Source of the DNA: RUG369 sp050949645
GTDB taxonomy: Bacteria > Planctomycetota > Planctomycetia > Pirellulales > Thermoguttaceae
Reading direction: 5' to 3'
DNA length: 64,000 nt
NCBI GenBank assembly: GCA_050949645.1
Contig: JBMNGC010000001.1
Span: forward strand, 2,852,001-2,916,000
A program made the translations under genes and the position numbers. Position 1 is the stretch's first letter, and every line of letters begins with the position of its first letter. The notes under the pieces were generated by a model. The model worked only from the letters and a program-made list of their open reading frames with translations, had not been told where the DNA came from and ran no database searches. Of the stretch, positions 61,001-64,000 are shown in pieces.

Positions 61001-64000
61001 TCAGGCGTTTTTTTCGAGCCCTAGCCAGCCCGCGAGGCGCCGACCGAACCATGCGACGGGAATGATCGTCGAGGTCAGCGCGGTCACCTGGATCCACTGC
61101 CAAAGCTCAAGGGGAACGGTTCTGAAGAATTTGCCGACCGCGGGCAACTGGACCATAATGATCTGGGTCGCGGTGATCGAGAAAATAATGACGAGAAAAG
61201 GCCGGTTTTTCCAGAGAAGCGCGAAGGGCGATTCGTCGTGACTGAGGGACCGGCAGTTGAATTTATGCCAGAACTGGAACATGACGAGGATCGTGAAGAA
61301 GAGCGTGAGCGCTTCAAGGTTCTGCGCTTCCGTCGCGGTCGAGGAATATTCCGCGCCCACGACGAACCATCCTCCGAAGAGCGCCGCGAAGAGGATCGCC
61401 GTCTGATAGATTCCGGCGACGAGGATCGAGAGCCCCATCGAGCTCGTCACGATATGCGAGCCGCGCGGGATCGGCGGACGTCTCATCGAGCTTGGACGCG
61501 GGGGGTCGGTCGAGAGCGCGAGCGCCGCAAAGGTGTCCATAATGACGTTGATCCAGAGGAGCTGCGCGACGGTGAGGGGTAGCGGTACGCCGACGAGGGG
61601 CCCGATCGTCGCCGCGGCGAGCGCGACGAAGTTCACCGAAAGCTGGAACTGGAGGAACCGCCGGATATTCTGGAAGATCGAGCGTCCCCACCAGACGCCG
61701 GTCGCAACGCTCTTGAAGTTGTCGTCGACGAGCACGATATCGGACGCTTCCTTCGCGACCTCGGATCCGGAGATACCCATCGAGATTCCGACGTCCGCCG
61801 CTTTGAGCGCCGGCGCGTCGTTCGTACCGTCGCCGGTCATCGCGACGACCTCGCCGTCCCGGTGGAGCGCCTGGACGAGGCGGAGCTTATCGGAGGGCGT
61901 CGAACGCGCGAGGATGCGAATCTTTTCCGCGATTTCCGGGAGCTCGGCGTCTGAAATTTTCGCGAATTCCTCCGAGTCGAGCGCGAGTTCGTCGGCGCCG
62001 CCGGTATAGATCCCGACTTCCTTCGCGACGGCGACGGCGGTCGGACGCGCGTCGCCGGTGACCATTTTGACTTGGATCCCCGCGCCCTGACAGAGCCGGA
62101 CCGCGTCGAGAGCCTCGGCGCGAGGAGGGTCGGCGATCCCCAGGAACGCGACGAAAACGTAGTCGTCGCGGCGGAGCGCGTCGAATTTCTCTTGCGTGTC
62201 GCCCTTTTCGAAGAGTTCGCGCTCCCTTGAATCGAGAACGCGCTGGCAGAATCCCAGGACGCGTAGCGCGCCTTCCGACGCTTTCTCGAGACTCGCGAGG
62301 AGCTGATCCCGATATTCAGCGATCGGACGTCGTTCGCCGTCGATCATGATTGTGGAGCATCGCTCAAGGATGCGTTCCGGCGCGCCCTTCATGAACGCGA
62401 CGACGCGACCGTCCTCTTCTTCCACGACCGCGGCGGAGAATTTGCGATCCGAGTTATGCTCAAGGTCGTAAAGACGGTTGCGGACGGCGCCTCGAAGCCG
62501 GCGATAATCGAGTCCGCGGTCATAGAGGAACCGCAACAACGCGCCTTCCGTCGGGTTCCCGATATTCGTGACGATCGGTCGTTCCGGGAGGTCCGGGTTC
62601 GGCGCGAAATGGAGCTCCGCGCGGCTGTCGACGGCGATCCCGTCGACGAGTTCGCGCCATACCGGCGATTCGGCGAGCTGATAGAATTCCTCGCGCGAAT
62701 AATCGCGACCGTTCGCGGAGACCCACGCCGGCTTCATCTTATTTTCGGTGAGCGTGCCCGTCTTATCGGTGCACACGACGGTCGCGGAACCGATCGTTTC
62801 GGATGCGACGAGTTTCCGCGCGAGGCAGTTTTCACGCGCCATCTTGCGCCCGTTGAGCGCAAGGCTGACCGCGACCATCATCGGCAGCCCCTCGGGCACG
62901 GCGACGACGATGATCGTGACGGCGACGACGAAGGAGAGGATAATCGCTCGTAGAATCCCTAGTCCGAACGCGATGGAACTTTCATGCCCTATAAATCGTA
63001 GCGCGAGGACGATAAAGAGCGCCGCGAGCGCGCAGGGGACGTAGAAGCAAAAAGCAACGAAGGGCGATTTGATCGGCGTTCCCATGCTCTTAAAGAAAGG
63101 TTTCGCGCAAAATCGCACGACGAGATATCCGAGTACGAGCGCGACGAGAACGAGCGCCGCGAAGGTCCCGTGCGTCGTCGCCTCGATCGACGTCGAGACG
63201 AGGCGGACGCGGAACGCATAGACGAGGTTCATGACGGTAAAGATCGCCGTCGCGGCGACGACCCCGACGACGCTGATCTGCTTCGCGAGGCGCGCGAGCT
63301 TTTGCATGAGCGGGGTCTCCGCTTCGTCGAGCGCGGAGGCTTCGAGCGCGCCGGCGATCTTGCCGAGCTCCGTCGCGTCGCCGACCGACGTGACGAGGAG
63401 CCGCCCTCGTCCGTCGCAGACGGCGGACCCGCGCGCCACGAAAGATTTTGAGCCGAGCTTCGCCGACTCCGCGAGCGTCGACAGGTTCCATTCGTCCTGC
63501 GTCGCGGCCTTCGCGACCGGGAACGATTCGCCGGTAAAGGTCGACTCGTCGACCCTTAGTTCCGACACGACGAGCATGACGCCGTCGGCGGGCGCGCGGT
63601 CCCCCGGTTCCAGGACGACGAGGTCGCCGACGACGAGGTCCCCGATATGAATTTCGGCGATCTGACCGTCGCGATAGACTCTGACGGGGACGTCGTCTTT
63701 GATCTTGTTGAGCGCTTCAAATTCTTTCGCGCTTTTGCGTTCGCTGAAGAAGCCCGCGAGCGTCGCGAGCGCGACCGCGACGAAGACGCCGATCGTGTCG
63801 ACGAAGGTCGCGTCCGGATCGTTGAGCGCGTAGCGCGCGACGGCGGTTGAAATAAGAGAAAGCGCGGCGGCGGCGAGGAGAATTTTAATCGTCGGATCGT
63901 CAAAGCGTTCGAGGAGATCGAGCCACCATGGTTTGCGCTTCGGGGGCGTCAGTTCGTTGCGGCCGTATTTTGCGCGCGAAGCCGCCGCCTGCTCCGACGT
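61001..64000 (-). CDS. P-type cation ATPase, Ca2+-type (P2), 5' end outside the window
   Basis: 999 residues are visible; the frame is open to base 64000, so the start lies outside. It should lack only a short N-terminus, since the visible part begins with the cytoplasmic AAASRAKYGRNELTPP typical of position 30-50. Motifs: TGES in the actuator domain, phosphorylated Asp in VVCTDKTGTLTENK (62765-62767), TGDARPTA, and MTGDGTNDAPALKAADVGISMG. The fourth membrane helix reads VAVPEGLPMMVAVSLAL, as in Ca2+-ATPases of PMCA/SERCA type. Unusual: between M3 and M4 there are about 100 extra residues with additional hydrophobic segments. It probably exports Ca2+ from the cytoplasm. Confidence 0.9.
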   Translation of the reverse strand, partial: TSEQAAASRAKYGRNELTPPKRKPWWLDLLERFDDPTIKILLAAAALSLISTAVARYALNDPDATFVDTIGVFVAVALATLAGFFSERKSAKEFEALNKIKDDVPVRVYRDGQIAEIHIGDLVVGDLVVLEPGDRAPADGVMLVVSELRVDESTFTGESFPVAKAATQDEWNLSTLAESAKLGSKSFVARGSAVCDGRGRLLVTSVGDATELGKIAGALEASALDEAETPLMQKLARLAKQISVVGVVAATAIFTVMNLVYAFRVRLVSTSIEATTHGTFAALVLVALVLGYLVVRFCAKPFFKSMGTPIKSPFVAFCFYVPCALAALFIVLALRFIGHESSIAFGLGILRAIILSFVVAVTIIVVAVPEGLPMMVAVSLALNGRKMARENCLARKLVASETIGSATVVCTDKTGTLTENKMKPAWVSANGRDYSREEFYQLAESPVWRELVDGIAVDSRAELHFAPNPDLPERPIVTNIGNPTEGALLRFLYDRGLDYRRLRGAVRNRLYDLEHNSDRKFSAAVVEEEDGRVVAFMKGAPERILERCSTIMIDGERRPIAEYRDQLLASLEKASEGALRVLGFCQRVLDSRERELFEKGDTQEKFDALRRDDYVFVAFLGIADPPRAEALDAVRLCQGAGIQVKMVTGDARPTAVAVAKEVGIYTGGADELALDSEEFAKISDAELPEIAEKIRILARSTPSDKLRLVQALHRDGEVVAMTGDGTNDAPALKAADVGISMGISGSEVAKEASDIVLVDDNFKSVATGVWWGRSIFQNIRRFLQFQLSVNFVALAAATIGPLVGVPLPLTVAQLLWINVIMDTFAALALSTDPPRPSSMRRPPIPRGSHIVTSSMGLSILVAGIYQTAILFAALFGGWFVVGAEYSSTATEAQNLEALTLFFTILVMFQFWHKFNCRSLSHDESPFALLWKNRPFLVIIFSITATQIIMVQLPAVGKFFRTVPLELWQWIQVTALTSTIIPVAWFGRRLAGWLGLEKNA

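Overview
The window looks like chromosome of an anaerobic, probably gut-associated planctomycete. This is an inference. It rests on high-GC genes with secreted proteins of types common in Planctomycetota: a DUF1598 protein with a poly-Asn stretch, a cytochrome c/formylglycine-generating-enzyme-like fusion, a Tat-exported sugar-isomerase-like protein, a BRCT-MerR-TPR protein and a LemA protein. Indolepyruvate:ferredoxin oxidoreductase and a flavodiiron protein suggest an anaerobic lifestyle. No rRNA, tRNA or CRISPR array was recognised.

Layout. 0.3-4.3 kb: a sigma-factor-like gene, a membrane partner with a Met/Gly-rich region, and a Cys/Pro-repeat secreted protein. 4.3-15.4 kb: housekeeping genes (serC, tex, a FabH-like synthase, argH, an RluD-type pseudouridine synthase, an OleB/haloalkane-dehalogenase-like hydrolase, a MoxR ATPase). 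tex has an exact 75-bp promoter tandem duplication upstream and an eight-unit 18-residue repeat inside. 15.4-23.5 kb: an old tandem duplication of a GmrSD-like (DUF262-DUF1524-DUF4268) restriction gene plus an LUD-domain gene. One copy is intact and one is decayed, and the junction contains a scrap of the neighbouring BRCT-MerR-TPR gene. 23.7-40.3 kb: secreted enzymes, M24 peptidase, amidase, a large haem/FGE fusion, DUF1598, gnd, an opine-dehydrogenase-family gene, ligA and a small membrane protein.

40.3-52 kb is the most unusual part. A promoter-gene-3' region unit for a ~1,320-residue secreted glycoside-hydrolase-like protein is tandemly duplicated. The upstream copy has a 1-base deletion, and about 3.2 kb of foreign AT-rich, Firmicute-like DNA replaces 546 bp of it. 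That DNA holds a complete 1,265-bp IS3-family element, then a small array reading on the minus strand as truncated gene - ~180-bp repeat - HEPN-like gene - ~180-bp repeat. The ORF-repeat-ORF-repeat order resembles a cassette array and is the best candidate here for an undescribed mobile (defence?) module. An assembly join must be excluded first.

52-64 kb: a frameshifted two-repeat exported protein, a GH106-like putative rhamnosidase, a flavodiiron protein, iorA-iorB, and a P-type Ca2+-ATPase-like gene running off the right edge.
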